DNA of 64,000 nucleotides, from positions 39,135-103,134 of the forward strand of contig CAVKOU010000005.1 of the NCBI GenBank assembly GCA_963658085.1, read 5' to 3'. The translations under genes were made by a program, and so were the position numbers. A model generated the notes under the pieces. It ran no database searches, was not told the DNA's origin, and saw only the letters and a program-made list of their open reading frames with translations. The stretch comes from CAKRJP01 sp963658085. GTDB lineage: Bacteria; Bacillota; Clostridia; Lachnospirales; Lachnospiraceae. Shown here one piece after another: positions 43,555 through 53,142 of this stretch (positions are counted from its first letter, which is position 1; each line of letters begins with the position of its first letter).

Positions 43555-44419
43555 GTCCTCGCCATCCTTTCACTGCAGCCACCACCGGATGCACCTCTAC
43601 TCTACGATCCTGAAGTTCCACCAGTTTCTCTCTTAATTCCTTTTCTCCAACATTGCGATAGAGACGACCGGATTTTGCCATAGATACTGTACCGGTTTCC
43701 TCTGAAACCACAATGATTAAAGCATCACTGACTTCGCTCATTCCCAAGGCGGCACGATGTCTTGTTCCGAGATCTTTGCTAATCTCCATATTATCTGACA
43801 AAGGCAAATAACAGGTGGCAGATACGATACGGTCTCCTCGAATGATTACTGCCCCATCATGAAGAGGAGTATTGTGCTCAAAGATATTGATAAGGACCTG
43901 TCTGGATACCATACAATCCAGCTGAATTCCTGTAATTTCATATTCGTTCAATCGGATGGCTTCTTCCACTACGATCAATGCTCCCGTCTTCACCTTTCCC
44001 ATGGCAAAGGCCGCCGCAATAATAGCCTCCCTTGTTTCTTCTGTAAAGCGAACCCATTCTCTTCCTTTATCAAAGCTTGGTACCATCACAGTCCAAAATT
44101 GGCGTTCTCCCAAACGCTCCAAGGCTCTTCGAAGCTCCGGCTGAAATACTACAATGAGGGCAGTAGCTAAAACTGTCACTAGATTCTTCGCAATAAACAG
44201 AATGGTATGCATCTGAAATAACGCTGCCAGGAGAATAAAAAACAGCATCACTGCAATTCCTCGCAGCAGCATCCAGGCCTTCGTATTTTTGATCCATACC
44301 ATAATCTGATAAATGAGATATGTCAGAATCAGCACTTCCAGAACATCGGTAATGGTAATATTCGGAAAATATAGTCCTGTAGCATATTGATCTACAAGCT
44401 TGCTGATAAGCTGTTGCAT
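43532..44419 (-). CDS. cdaA: Diadenylate cyclase CdaA
   Basis: CdaA makes c-di-AMP from two ATP, a signal for potassium, osmotic and wall balance. The 295-residue protein has three membrane spans in the first 95 residues and a DAC domain with the hallmark DGA at residues 188-190 (NTPLHDGAVII) and GTRHR at 218-222. It lies between an unknown multi-span protein and cdaR. Confidence 0.96.
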   Translation of the reverse strand: MQQLISKLVDQYATGLYFPNITITDVLEVLILTYLIYQIMVWIKNTKAWMLLRGIAVMLFFILLAALFQMHTILFIAKNLVTVLATALIVVFQPELRRALERLGERQFWTVMVPSFDKGREWVRFTEETREAIIAAAFAMGKVKTGALIVVEEAIRLNEYEITGIQLDCMVSRQVLINIFEHNTPLHDGAVIIRGDRIVSATCYLPLSDNMEISKDLGTRHRAALGMSEVSDALIIVVSEETGTVSMAKSGRLYRNVGEKELREKLVELQDRRVEVHPVVAAVKGWRGHEKKTDK

Positions 44420-44442
44420 TCTGTCATCTCCCTTTCTATGAT

Positions 44443-45540
44443 TTAATAATTATTTTCTCTTTCAAAACCCAAGTCTTTTTTCAAGCTCTCCTCTAGAAGC
44501 TGACGTTCCACGTCATCCCCGCTTCTTTTGGATGCTCCTGCTCTTCTTTGATTAACACTTTTTTTCAAGGAAGCGCTCTCTCTAATCTGCTCTGTATCCA
44601 TAATTTCTGTAGATTCGTGTTCATTAATATGCTTCACAGTTTTCTCCGAAGCCGCAATAGCAACCTTAGGAACTGCTTTTACATAATAGTAATACTCATC
44701 GTCTTCGTATTGAATATTCTCACATCGGGTATAATCCACCGCAAAGAAGAATACTTCCAAAACCAATCCAACAAGAATCGTTCCTATACTGCCAATCACC
44801 AGGGTTCCGTAAGATGTATTAACACCCATAGCAATATTTCCAGCTGCCACTACCACTACATTCACAACTGTACCTGCAACGATGGCCACCTTCCATGCAT
44901 GGTCCATGGAGGTTCTTCTCAAGGTGTAGGTTACAAAAAAAGCAATAATAAATGCACAAATCATAATCCACATCTCTTTGTTTGTCAGTACATGCTGAAT
45001 ATATTTCGTTGCCACACCAAGCATAGCCTTAATTCCGGAAGCCTCAAGGTTTGAGGAAGATTTTTTTACATAAGCCATCATGTAATAAATCACTGCACCA
45101 CTCCCCACAGAAAAAAGACTCGTAGGAGCAGCGATCAGCCCACAAACTACAGGAATAATATATGGAATCTTAAAAGCAAAAGCTATTGGTGTAAGGAGCA
45201 CCAATACCGCATAATCCGGAGTCAATCGCAAAAAGAAAATATACAGGATCACAAAAATGAGAGCTGTAGTGATAACCGCTCCAAGAGACAATGCATACAT
45301 ATGTGCCAAAAGGACAATTCCTGCGATCAGCAGTGTGAAATTAAGAGGCAAAAACATAGCAATTACAGAAAGTGCTATCGATACCAAAGGACTTGCTGCT
45401 AACTTCATAAATCCAACATTACTATTGATCACCCAAAAGGTAACGAATGCCAGTACAAACTGAATTCCCTTATCTATAAATTTTGAATATTCTGCATAAA
45501 ACTGCCCAAGTCTGCCGCGGATTGCGTAGATATTATCCAT
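44443..45540 (-). CDS. Multi-span membrane protein of unknown function upstream of cdaA
   Basis: A 365-residue protein with about nine hydrophobic spans up to residue 270 and a charged cytoplasmic tail of about 95 residues rich in Glu, Lys and Ser. The start is the ATG at 45538-45540, about ten bases after AAGGAG; a more upstream in-frame ATG lies inside that ribosome binding site. The start overlaps the end of the preceding small gene by eight bases and cdaA follows 23 bases later, so all are coupled. I do not recognise a family. Position suggests a role tied to c-di-AMP or the envelope, which is inference only. Confidence 0.82.
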   Translation of the reverse strand: MDNIYAIRGRLGQFYAEYSKFIDKGIQFVLAFVTFWVINSNVGFMKLAASPLVSIALSVIAMFLPLNFTLLIAGIVLLAHMYALSLGAVITTALIFVILYIFFLRLTPDYAVLVLLTPIAFAFKIPYIIPVVCGLIAAPTSLFSVGSGAVIYYMMAYVKKSSSNLEASGIKAMLGVATKYIQHVLTNKEMWIMICAFIIAFFVTYTLRRTSMDHAWKVAIVAGTVVNVVVVAAGNIAMGVNTSYGTLVIGSIGTILVGLVLEVFFFAVDYTRCENIQYEDDEYYYYVKAVPKVAIAASEKTVKHINEHESTEIMDTEQIRESASLKKSVNQRRAGASKRSGDDVERQLLEESLKKDLGFERENNY

Positions 45541-45910
45541 TTTTCTTATTCTCCTTATCATAAAGCTTCAATAATCTTACAAGATCGTGATTGTATATGC
45601 GCACCCGTTTCCTTGCCTCCTTATGTTTCTCTCCATAAATATAGCTGGTGGCCACCATGTAAATTCCAAGTACACAAATATATCCTATAAGGATTCCACC
45701 TGCAAAGAAAAATAAAAATGCCCCTGACATGATCTTTGTCAAGACATCCATGGCCATATACAGACCGATTCCAACCACCATTACATATCCTAAAGTCACC
45801 CAGAAAAATGTAAACCACAAATGAATCCCTACATAATCATTCCGGTAATGTTCACTGATATAAAAGTCTTCCTCTCCTTGATTTTGCTCATAAAGAGCAA
45901 GGCGGGTCAT
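45533..45910 (-). CDS. Two-span membrane protein of unknown function
   Basis: A 125-residue protein with two hydrophobic spans (VGIHLWFTFFWVTLGYVMVVG and AFLFFFAGGILIGYICVLG; cores given only) and a basic C-terminus ending in a Lys/Asn-rich stretch. The ATG at 45908-45910 is chosen because AAAGGTG lies six bases upstream; an ATG nine codons earlier is the alternative. It overlaps the next gene by eight bases. No domain is recognised. Confidence 0.75.
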   Translation of the reverse strand: MTRLALYEQNQGEEDFYISEHYRNDYVGIHLWFTFFWVTLGYVMVVGIGLYMAMDVLTKIMSGAFLFFFAGGILIGYICVLGIYMVATSYIYGEKHKEARKRVRIYNHDLVRLLKLYDKENKKNG

Positions 45911-46028
45911 GGTCTTCACCTTTCTCTCGTCTAACATCCTACACCTCAAATCTAATCTTTAAGCTACCAATTCTATATCTTCAAATAGCCAATTTTCCGT
46001 CAAAATACCATTCCTAGTATAGCAAACA

Positions 46029-46790
46029 TCAGTAACCTTGTCCAATAGTAATAGTCAAAAAATAGACCTTCGAAACTCCATGACTTTTTAAGATTTCCGC
46101 CGCGGAATCCACCGTACTGCCAGTAGTATAGATATCATCTACCAAAAGCACCGTCTTCACCTGCCTAAAATCCCCAGATACTTCAAATACATGCTCCAGG
46201 TTCTTTCCTCTCTCCTTCTTTCCCAGTTCCTTCTGGGGATTTGTATAAATCCGTCTGCATAACCACTTCTTTTCCACCGGAACATTCACATATTTCCCCA
46301 GTTCCTTTGCTAAAATTTCTGCCTGATTATATCCTCGTTTCTTCTGGCGTTTTCGGTGAAGGGGAATCGGAATAATCACATCTATGTTCTTTTCTTTTAG
46401 ATATTTCCCAAAAACTTTTCCCATTTCCTGTGCAAAAAAATATCCGTATCGTCTTTGATTATTATATTTAAACCTGTAGATTGCCCCGCGAGCCGGCTTT
46501 TTATGAAGCCAAACACTGTAGCCCCTGTCATAGTAATGATTCTTTCTTCCACAGTCAAAACAATACTCCTGCTCCTTATGCCGCACCGGTTTTCCGCATT
46601 TCATGCATATAAAACCTCGAATCTCTATCTTTCCAAGTGCCTCTTTACACTCCGGACAAATCCCCTGACGGCATACTCTTTCACAAAAAGGACAGACCTC
46701 AGGCCATAGAAGTGTCTGAAGCTGTCCTTTTATGATTTTCCATATGATTTTTACATTGATATTCTTGTTCGAATTTGAGATTCTATTCAT
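46029..46790 (-). CDS. comF: ComF family phosphoribosyltransferase-like protein
   Basis: ComF helps internalised single-stranded DNA pass the membrane machinery in transformation. The 253-residue protein has an N-terminal zinc-ribbon region with CPFCERVCRQGICPEC and CMKCGKPVRHKEQEYCFDC, and a C-terminal phosphoribosyltransferase fold with the PRPP motif VLLVDDIYTTGSTVD near residue 215. It overlaps the end of recD2 by eight bases. With comM and dprA it is the third competence-type gene in the window. Confidence 0.92.
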   Translation of the reverse strand: MNRISNSNKNINVKIIWKIIKGQLQTLLWPEVCPFCERVCRQGICPECKEALGKIEIRGFICMKCGKPVRHKEQEYCFDCGRKNHYYDRGYSVWLHKKPARGAIYRFKYNNQRRYGYFFAQEMGKVFGKYLKEKNIDVIIPIPLHRKRQKKRGYNQAEILAKELGKYVNVPVEKKWLCRRIYTNPQKELGKKERGKNLEHVFEVSGDFRQVKTVLLVDDIYTTGSTVDSAAEILKSHGVSKVYFLTITIGQGY

Positions 46791-49011
46791 CCAGTAATTC
46801 CCGGATTCGTTCGGCTAGGCTTGTATTTCTTCTTTGCTCATTTTCATTGGCGATCATATCTTGAAATACAGTGTCACTCCCCACAATAGTGACACATTTT
46901 TTTGCTCTTGTGACGGCAGTATACAAAAGATTCCTGTGATAAAGCTGTCTTGGTCCCTGAAGCAGGGGAATCAAGACCGCCGGATACTCACTTCCCTGGG
47001 CCTTGTGAATGGTAATAGCATAGGATAATTCCAATTCTTCCAGTGTGTCAAAGGGATACTCCACCAGCTTTTGTTCGTCAAAAAGTACCTTCAGGCGGTC
47101 ATTATAGGTATCGATTTCCTTAATAACTCCCATATCTCCATTGAAGACTCCGATCCCTTCATCTACCGTTATGCCATAACGATCTTGAACCTTCCACTCC
47201 ATCTGGTAGTTGTTCTTGATCTGCATCACTTTATCCCCCACACGGAACAACCTGTCTCCTACTTGTTTTTCCTGCTTTCCGGGCTCCGGTGGATTCAAGT
47301 ATTGCTGCATGATCTGATTCAGCCTCTCTACTCCAAGGACACCCTTTCGCATAGGGGTCAACACTTGGATATCATAGGGTGAAGCGTTAACAAACTTCGG
47401 AAGTTTCTTTTGAATCAGCATAATTAAAATTCCGATGATTTCTGTAGGATCCTGCCTTTTTAGGAAAAAGAAGTCCATACTCTTATTATCCAAGGATACT
47501 TCCTCGCCCCGGTTGATCTTATGAGCATTAACAACAATATCACTTTCCCCGGCCTGTCTAAAAATCTTGGTCAGTTTTACCACAGAAAATGCTTCTGCTG
47601 ACAAAATATCCTTAAGGACACTTCCCGGACCTACACTTGGAAGCTGATTTCCATCTCCCACCAATACTAATCTGGTTCCCGGAACAATCGCCCGCAAGAG
47701 GGCCTGCATTAATGGCAGGTCCACCATAGACATTTCATCGATAATAATTACATCTGTCTCCAAAGGATTGTCGGAATTACGCTGAAATCCTGTGCTACCT
47801 TCTTCCTCCGGATTTCCAGAAACCTCCAAAAGTCTATGGATGGTCTGAGCCTTATATCCGGTAGCCTCCTCCATTCTCTTGGCGGCTCTTCCTGTAGGAG
47901 CTGCCAAAAGAATATCTAAACCCAGACTCTCAAAGAAGCGAATCATGACATTAATGGTAGTAGTCTTACCGGTACCGGGTCCCCCCGTCATGACGAAAAG
48001 TCCCTTTCTGGCGGCCATTACCACCGCCTCCCGCTGCTTCTCATCTAGAGAGATTTCTTCTGAAACCTCAATCTTCTCAATCTTTCCAAGAAGCTGTTCA
48101 TCCGGCACCGCCGACTTTACCATGCAATTCACATTGAGATCTAAAAGCATCTTAGCTACATTTAATTCCATATAATAATAGCGGCTGGGATAAATGCGAT
48201 TTCCCAATGGTGTATCCTTAATGACTACCTTCTTATCCATCGCAAGATTCATAAGATAAATTTCCGGATGCTCAATATCTATTCGAAGAAGTTTGGAAGT
48301 TTTTGCTACCAGATTTTTCTCCATCTGATAAATATGTCCTTCGTTCACTGCATCCAAAAGCACATAGTAGAGACCACTTTGAATACGGAAATCTGAATCT
48401 ACCCGGATTCCAATTTTCCCAGCAATTTCGTCTGCGGTCTTAAAACCTACTCCCGGTATGGAATCTATGATCTGATAGGGATTCTCCTCCAGCACCTGAT
48501 ATACATCAGCCCCATAGTGCTTATAGATTTTTGCCGCCAACGTCATGGTGACGCCATATTTCTGTAGAAACATCATGGCCTGTCGCATGCTTTTCTTCTG
48601 CTCTACCTGGGCACTGATCTCCCTGGCTTTTTTCAGGCTGATACCTTTAATTTCCGCCAGTCTCTCCGGCTCTTCCTCAATAATTCGAAAGGTATCTTCC
48701 TTAAATTTTTTTACGATTTTTCCTGCCATGGCCTCTCGAATCCCCTTAATGGCACCGGAACCCAAATACTTCTCGATGGACATAAGATCTTCCGGCTCGC
48801 AGGCCTCTGCATAGGTTACAGAAAATTGTTGTCCATACATCTTGTGAGTGGTATATTCCCCCTGAAGTTTTAGAAGCTCTCCCTCTTCAATAAAGCTAAA
48901 ACTTCCCACACAGGTCAATTCCCCATCTTCATTAGTGATCGTAAAAACCGTATATCCATTTTCCTCATTTCGAAAGACAATGTGTTCTACATATCCCTTA
49001 ATCTCTTCCAT
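46783..49011 (-). CDS. recD2: RecD2 family 5'-3' DNA helicase
   Basis: RecD2 is a stand-alone SF1B helicase that affects replication forks and repair. The 742-residue protein has the long N-terminal domain with helix-hairpin-helix motifs (EIKGISLKKAREI, IDSIPGVGFKTADEIAG near residues 120-200), Walker A TGGPGTGKTTTINV near 345, Walker B DVIIIDEMSMVD near 420, and motif VI region YTAVTRAKKCVTIVG near 700. Neighbours are comF downstream and mreB upstream. Confidence 0.95.
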   Translation of the reverse strand: MEEIKGYVEHIVFRNEENGYTVFTITNEDGELTCVGSFSFIEEGELLKLQGEYTTHKMYGQQFSVTYAEACEPEDLMSIEKYLGSGAIKGIREAMAGKIVKKFKEDTFRIIEEEPERLAEIKGISLKKAREISAQVEQKKSMRQAMMFLQKYGVTMTLAAKIYKHYGADVYQVLEENPYQIIDSIPGVGFKTADEIAGKIGIRVDSDFRIQSGLYYVLLDAVNEGHIYQMEKNLVAKTSKLLRIDIEHPEIYLMNLAMDKKVVIKDTPLGNRIYPSRYYYMELNVAKMLLDLNVNCMVKSAVPDEQLLGKIEKIEVSEEISLDEKQREAVVMAARKGLFVMTGGPGTGKTTTINVMIRFFESLGLDILLAAPTGRAAKRMEEATGYKAQTIHRLLEVSGNPEEEGSTGFQRNSDNPLETDVIIIDEMSMVDLPLMQALLRAIVPGTRLVLVGDGNQLPSVGPGSVLKDILSAEAFSVVKLTKIFRQAGESDIVVNAHKINRGEEVSLDNKSMDFFFLKRQDPTEIIGILIMLIQKKLPKFVNASPYDIQVLTPMRKGVLGVERLNQIMQQYLNPPEPGKQEKQVGDRLFRVGDKVMQIKNNYQMEWKVQDRYGITVDEGIGVFNGDMGVIKEIDTYNDRLKVLFDEQKLVEYPFDTLEELELSYAITIHKAQGSEYPAVLIPLLQGPRQLYHRNLLYTAVTRAKKCVTIVGSDTVFQDMIANENEQRRNTSLAERIRELLDE

Positions 49012-49048
49012 AGGTTACCATCTATACCTTTGCTACTATTAATATCTT

Positions 49049-50026
49049 CTATACCTTCATAATCTCCAGATACTGACCGGTTCCAATAGCCACCACCTTG
49101 GTTGGATCCTCTGCTGTCATGGTACTGATGCCGGTACGCTCCTCGATTAGTTCCTCCAGTCCCCGAAGCATGGCACCCCCGCCTGTGAGAACAATTCCTC
49201 TCTCTAAGATGTCTGCCGAAAGTTCCGGTGGCGTCTCTCCTAAAACCTTTACAATGGCATCCACAATCTGATTGGTAATATCCCGAAGAGCTTCTTCTGT
49301 CTCCAACGATGTAAGAGTCACGGTCTTTGGAAGTCCTGTTACCCGATTTCTTCCCTTGACTTCCACCTTCTCCTCATCGATCAGTGGATAAGCATTTCCA
49401 ATCTTGATCTTTACATCCTCCGCGGTACGCTCACCGATCAAAAGGTTATGCTTCTTTCTAATGTAATCAATGATGGCATTGTCAAAGTCATCTCCTGCCA
49501 CTTTCAGGGAAGTACTCACTACCGTATCACCCAGAGAAATTACCGCAATATCAGAAGTTCCTCCTCCAATATCTACCACCATATTTCCGCAAGCCTTCGT
49601 AATATCAATCCCTGCACCAATAGCGGCTGCTACCGGCTCCTCCACCAGATGTACCTCTCTGGCTCCGGCTGCATAAGCCGCCTCAGTTACCGCCTTCTTC
49701 TCCACTTCTGTAACAATACTCGGAATACAAATACTGATACTTGGCTTCCGAAAAGAGCGTCTTCCCAAAGCCTTTTGCACAAAATATTTCATCATCTTCT
49801 CTGTAACAGAATAATCAGAAACCACTCCATGGCGAAGAGGTTTCACAGCAATGACATTTCCCAAGCCCCGACCGAGCATCAGTCTGGCTTCCTCACCTAC
49901 CGCCTTTACCTCATTTAAGTCTCTGTCAAACGCCACCAGGGAAGGTTCTTTTAGGATTACTCCCTTCCCTCTCATATAAACCAATACGCTGGCGGTTCCT
50001 AAATCAATTCCTATATCAACTGCCAT
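49049..50026 (-). CDS. MreB/Mbl family rod-shape actin homologue
   Basis: A 325-residue actin-fold ATPase that forms membrane-associated filaments guiding wall synthesis. It has the phosphate-1 loop GIDLGTASVLVYMRGKG, the phosphate-2 segment VVDIGGGTSDIAVISLG near residue 155 and GIVLTGGGAMLRGLEELI near 285. No mreC or mreD follows, so this is probably an Mbl or MreBH-like paralogue outside the mreBCD operon. Confidence 0.93.
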   Translation of the reverse strand: MAVDIGIDLGTASVLVYMRGKGVILKEPSLVAFDRDLNEVKAVGEEARLMLGRGLGNVIAVKPLRHGVVSDYSVTEKMMKYFVQKALGRRSFRKPSISICIPSIVTEVEKKAVTEAAYAAGAREVHLVEEPVAAAIGAGIDITKACGNMVVDIGGGTSDIAVISLGDTVVSTSLKVAGDDFDNAIIDYIRKKHNLLIGERTAEDVKIKIGNAYPLIDEEKVEVKGRNRVTGLPKTVTLTSLETEEALRDITNQIVDAIVKVLGETPPELSADILERGIVLTGGGAMLRGLEELIEERTGISTMTAEDPTKVVAIGTGQYLEIMKV

Positions 50027-50052
50027 ATATACTTACCCTCGTTTATTATTCT

Positions 50053-50104
50053 ACAACCATGTGCGCAAATCCAAAATCAGGCGCCCCTATATCACAACCA
50101 TGTG
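50053..50104 (-). repeat. Two 11-bp direct repeats upstream of mreB paralogue
   Basis: ACAACCATGTG occurs at 50053-50063 and 50094-50104, 41 bases apart, in the 100-base gap between uvrA and the mreB-type gene. The purpose is unknown. Confidence 0.55.
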
Positions 50105-50126
50105 TCTGCCCACAAACTAGCTACTC

Positions 50127-52976
50127 TTATTTTTCTAGCATCTTCTTTATATAGTGTCCGGTATAAGATTCGGAATTTTCTGCCACATTCTCAGGAGTTC
50201 CCTCAGCAATCACCGTTCCTCCCTTATCGCCGCCTTCCGGACCCATATCTATAATATAATCCGCTGTCTTAATCACGTCCAGATTATGTTCAATAACAAT
50301 TACCGTATTTCCATCTTCCGCAAGTCGTCGCAAGATCTCTGTAAGCTTATGAACATCTGCAAAATGAAGTCCCGTGGTAGGTTCATCCAAAATATAAATG
50401 GTTTTCCCTGTGCTTCTCTTACTAAGCTCCGTAGCCAATTTAATTCTCTGCGCCTCTCCTCCGGACAATGTAGTGGATGGCTGTCCAAGTCTTAAATAAG
50501 AAAGCCCCACATCATTCAAAGTCTCCATCTTTCTCCGAATCGAAGGAACATTCTCGAAAAAGCTTAACGCCTCCTCCACCGTCATATCAAGGATATCGTA
50601 AATACTCTTTCCCTTATACTTTACTTCCAAAGTTTCTCTGTTGTAACGTTTTCCTTTGCAAACCTCGCAGGGCACATATACATCCGGAAGAAAATGCATC
50701 TCTATTTTCAAGATTCCATCTCCACTGCAGGCCTCACATCTGCCACCCTTTACATTAAAGCTGAAACGCCCCTTCTTATATCCTCTGGCCTTGGCATCCG
50801 GAGTCGCCGCAAAAAGATCCCGAATCATGTCAAATACGCCCGTATAGGTAGCCGGATTCGATCTTGGAGTCCGTCCAATCGGCGACTGATCAATATCGAT
50901 CACCTTGTCCAGTTGGTCTAAGCCTTCCATCGCCTTATGAGCTCCCGGAATAGTTCTGGCCCGGTTAAGATCTCTAGCCAAACGCTTATATAAAATCTCA
51001 TTTACCAGGGAACTTTTTCCGGAACCGGACACTCCTGTCACACAGGTTAAAACTCCCAGAGGAAATTCCACATCAATATTCTTTAAATTATTCTGAGCAG
51101 CTCCCACAACCTTGACCCATCCTGTAGGAGTTTTTCTCTCCTTTGGAATCGGAATACTGATTTTTCCACTGAGATAAGCTCCTGTTATGGAATTTTCATT
51201 TTCCATGATCTCCTTAGCAGTGCCTGTAGCCACCACTTCTCCACCATGTTCTCCGGCTCCGGGACCGATATCCACAATATAATCTGCCTCCAACATGGTA
51301 TCTTCATCGTGCTCTACTACGATAACAGAATTTCCCAAATCCCGCAAATGCTTTAAAGTTCCCAACAGCTTATCGTTGTCTCTTTGATGCAGACCGATGC
51401 TCGGTTCGTCCAGGATATAAGCAACGCCCACCAGTCCGGATCCAATCTGAGTAGCCAGACGAATTCTTTGGGCTTCTCCACCGGAGAGACTTCCGGTAGC
51501 TCTTGCTAAAGTCAGATAATCTAAACCTACATCCATCAAAAACCGGATTCTTGCATTGATCTCTTTTAGAATCTGTCCTCCGATCAGCTGCTGTTGATTG
51601 GTAAGATCCATGTCCTTTAAAAACTTTTGAAGGTTCTCTATAGATAAAGTAGTTACCTCATGAATATTCTTCTCTCCTACTGTCACTGCCAGGGCAGATG
51701 GTTTCAATCGCTGACCCTTACAGCTACGGCACGGAGTTACTCGCATGAATTCTTCATATTCTGCCTTTCCGGTTTCCGAACCGGTCTCTCTATATCTGCG
51801 CTCCACATTCTTGATCAATCCCTCAAAGGCAATGCCATAGACCCCCTGACCTCTTTGACCTTTGTAATGAACCTGCACTTCATTGCCTCCGGTACCGTAA
51901 ATGAGCAGATCATGGATTTCTTTTGGATAAGCCCCAAAAGGAGTCTCCAAAGAAAAATTATATTTTTTCGTCAAGGCATCCAAAATCGCATAGGTAAAGC
52001 TTTTCTTATCATTACAGGACTGCCATCCCTTAACTACAATGGCACCATCCATAATACTAAGGCTCTTATCCGGAATCATAAGATCTTCGTCAAATTCCAT
52101 CTTATATCCCAGTCCCACGCAGTCCGGACACGCTCCAAAGGGATTATTAAAAGAAAAACTTCTAGGTTCGATTTCCTCAATACTGATCTCACAATCCGGG
52201 CAGGAAAAGCTTTGACTGAAATTCAAAGTCTCTCCGCCGATGACATCCACCATCATAAGACCTTCCGCCAGATTCAGTACAGTCTCTATAGAATCTGTCA
52301 GTCTCTTTTCGATACCTTCTTTTACTACCAGTCGATCTACAATAATTTCAATATTGTGTTTAATATTTTTTTCTAATGAAATATCCTCTGACAGTTCATA
52401 GAGGTTTCCATCGATGCGTACCCTCACATAACCATTCTTCTTAGCTCGCTCTAAGAGCTTGGCATGAGTTCCCTTTCTCCCCCTTACCACAGGAGCCAAA
52501 AGCTGGATCTTGGTCCGTTCCGGCATTGCCATAATCTGATCTACCATCTGATCTACGGTCTGCTTGGAGATTTCTCTACCACACTTGGGACAATGAGGGA
52601 TCCCCACTCTGGCATAGAGCAAACGGAAATAATCATAAATCTCTGTCACGGTTCCTACGGTTGATCTTGGATTCCTGTTGGTGGACTTTTGGTCGATGGA
52701 AATGGCCGGAGATAATCCTTCGATACTCTCAACATCCGGTTTTTCCATCTGTCCCAAAAACTGTCTTGCATAGGAAGAGAGGGATTCCATGTAACGTCTT
52801 TGTCCCTCTGCATAGATGGTATCAAAGGCCAGGGAGGACTTTCCGGAGCCACTGAGACCTGTTAAGACCACTAATTTATTACGCGGAATGTTAAGATCTA
52901 CATTCTTTAGATTATGTTCATTAGCACCTCTGATACGAATAGTGTCTTGTTCTTCCCAGTTAATTAATTCTTTCAT
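50127..52976 (-). CDS. uvrA: Excinuclease ABC subunit A
   Basis: UvrA finds bulky DNA lesions and loads UvrB. The 949-residue protein carries two ABC ATPase modules: Walker A LTGLSGSGKSSLAFDT near residue 38 and VTGVSGSGKSSLVNEI near 645, with signatures LSGGEAQRIRLAT and LSGGEAQRIKLAT. Zinc fingers include CPDCEISIEEIEPRSF and CEACSGDGILKIEMHF (cores). It is 166 bases downstream of uvrB, in the same direction. I find no SOS box in that gap, so it may rely on the uvrB promoter. Confidence 0.98.
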   Translation of the reverse strand: MKELINWEEQDTIRIRGANEHNLKNVDLNIPRNKLVVLTGLSGSGKSSLAFDTIYAEGQRRYMESLSSYARQFLGQMEKPDVESIEGLSPAISIDQKSTNRNPRSTVGTVTEIYDYFRLLYARVGIPHCPKCGREISKQTVDQMVDQIMAMPERTKIQLLAPVVRGRKGTHAKLLERAKKNGYVRVRIDGNLYELSEDISLEKNIKHNIEIIVDRLVVKEGIEKRLTDSIETVLNLAEGLMMVDVIGGETLNFSQSFSCPDCEISIEEIEPRSFSFNNPFGACPDCVGLGYKMEFDEDLMIPDKSLSIMDGAIVVKGWQSCNDKKSFTYAILDALTKKYNFSLETPFGAYPKEIHDLLIYGTGGNEVQVHYKGQRGQGVYGIAFEGLIKNVERRYRETGSETGKAEYEEFMRVTPCRSCKGQRLKPSALAVTVGEKNIHEVTTLSIENLQKFLKDMDLTNQQQLIGGQILKEINARIRFLMDVGLDYLTLARATGSLSGGEAQRIRLATQIGSGLVGVAYILDEPSIGLHQRDNDKLLGTLKHLRDLGNSVIVVEHDEDTMLEADYIVDIGPGAGEHGGEVVATGTAKEIMENENSITGAYLSGKISIPIPKERKTPTGWVKVVGAAQNNLKNIDVEFPLGVLTCVTGVSGSGKSSLVNEILYKRLARDLNRARTIPGAHKAMEGLDQLDKVIDIDQSPIGRTPRSNPATYTGVFDMIRDLFAATPDAKARGYKKGRFSFNVKGGRCEACSGDGILKIEMHFLPDVYVPCEVCKGKRYNRETLEVKYKGKSIYDILDMTVEEALSFFENVPSIRRKMETLNDVGLSYLRLGQPSTTLSGGEAQRIKLATELSKRSTGKTIYILDEPTTGLHFADVHKLTEILRRLAEDGNTVIVIEHNLDVIKTADYIIDMGPEGGDKGGTVIAEGTPENVAENSESYTGHYIKKMLEK

Positions 52977-53142
52977 TTTATCTTCTGTTCCTATTATCTA
53001 TTTGTCTCATCTATAATTACATCTATAAAATTGATATAAATATTCCTGACATCACTTGTCCCTATTTGCATCGATAATATATCAATCTATTTTTTGTAAT
53101 ATCTCTATTTTATGTCAATCTATTTCTGTAATTTATCTACAT

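Noticed and set aside
51660..52376. Long plus-strand frame opposite uvrA
   Set aside because: Antisense to conserved uvrA sequence; its hydrophobic, Ile/Phe/His-rich composition is what the reverse complement of uvrA would give.
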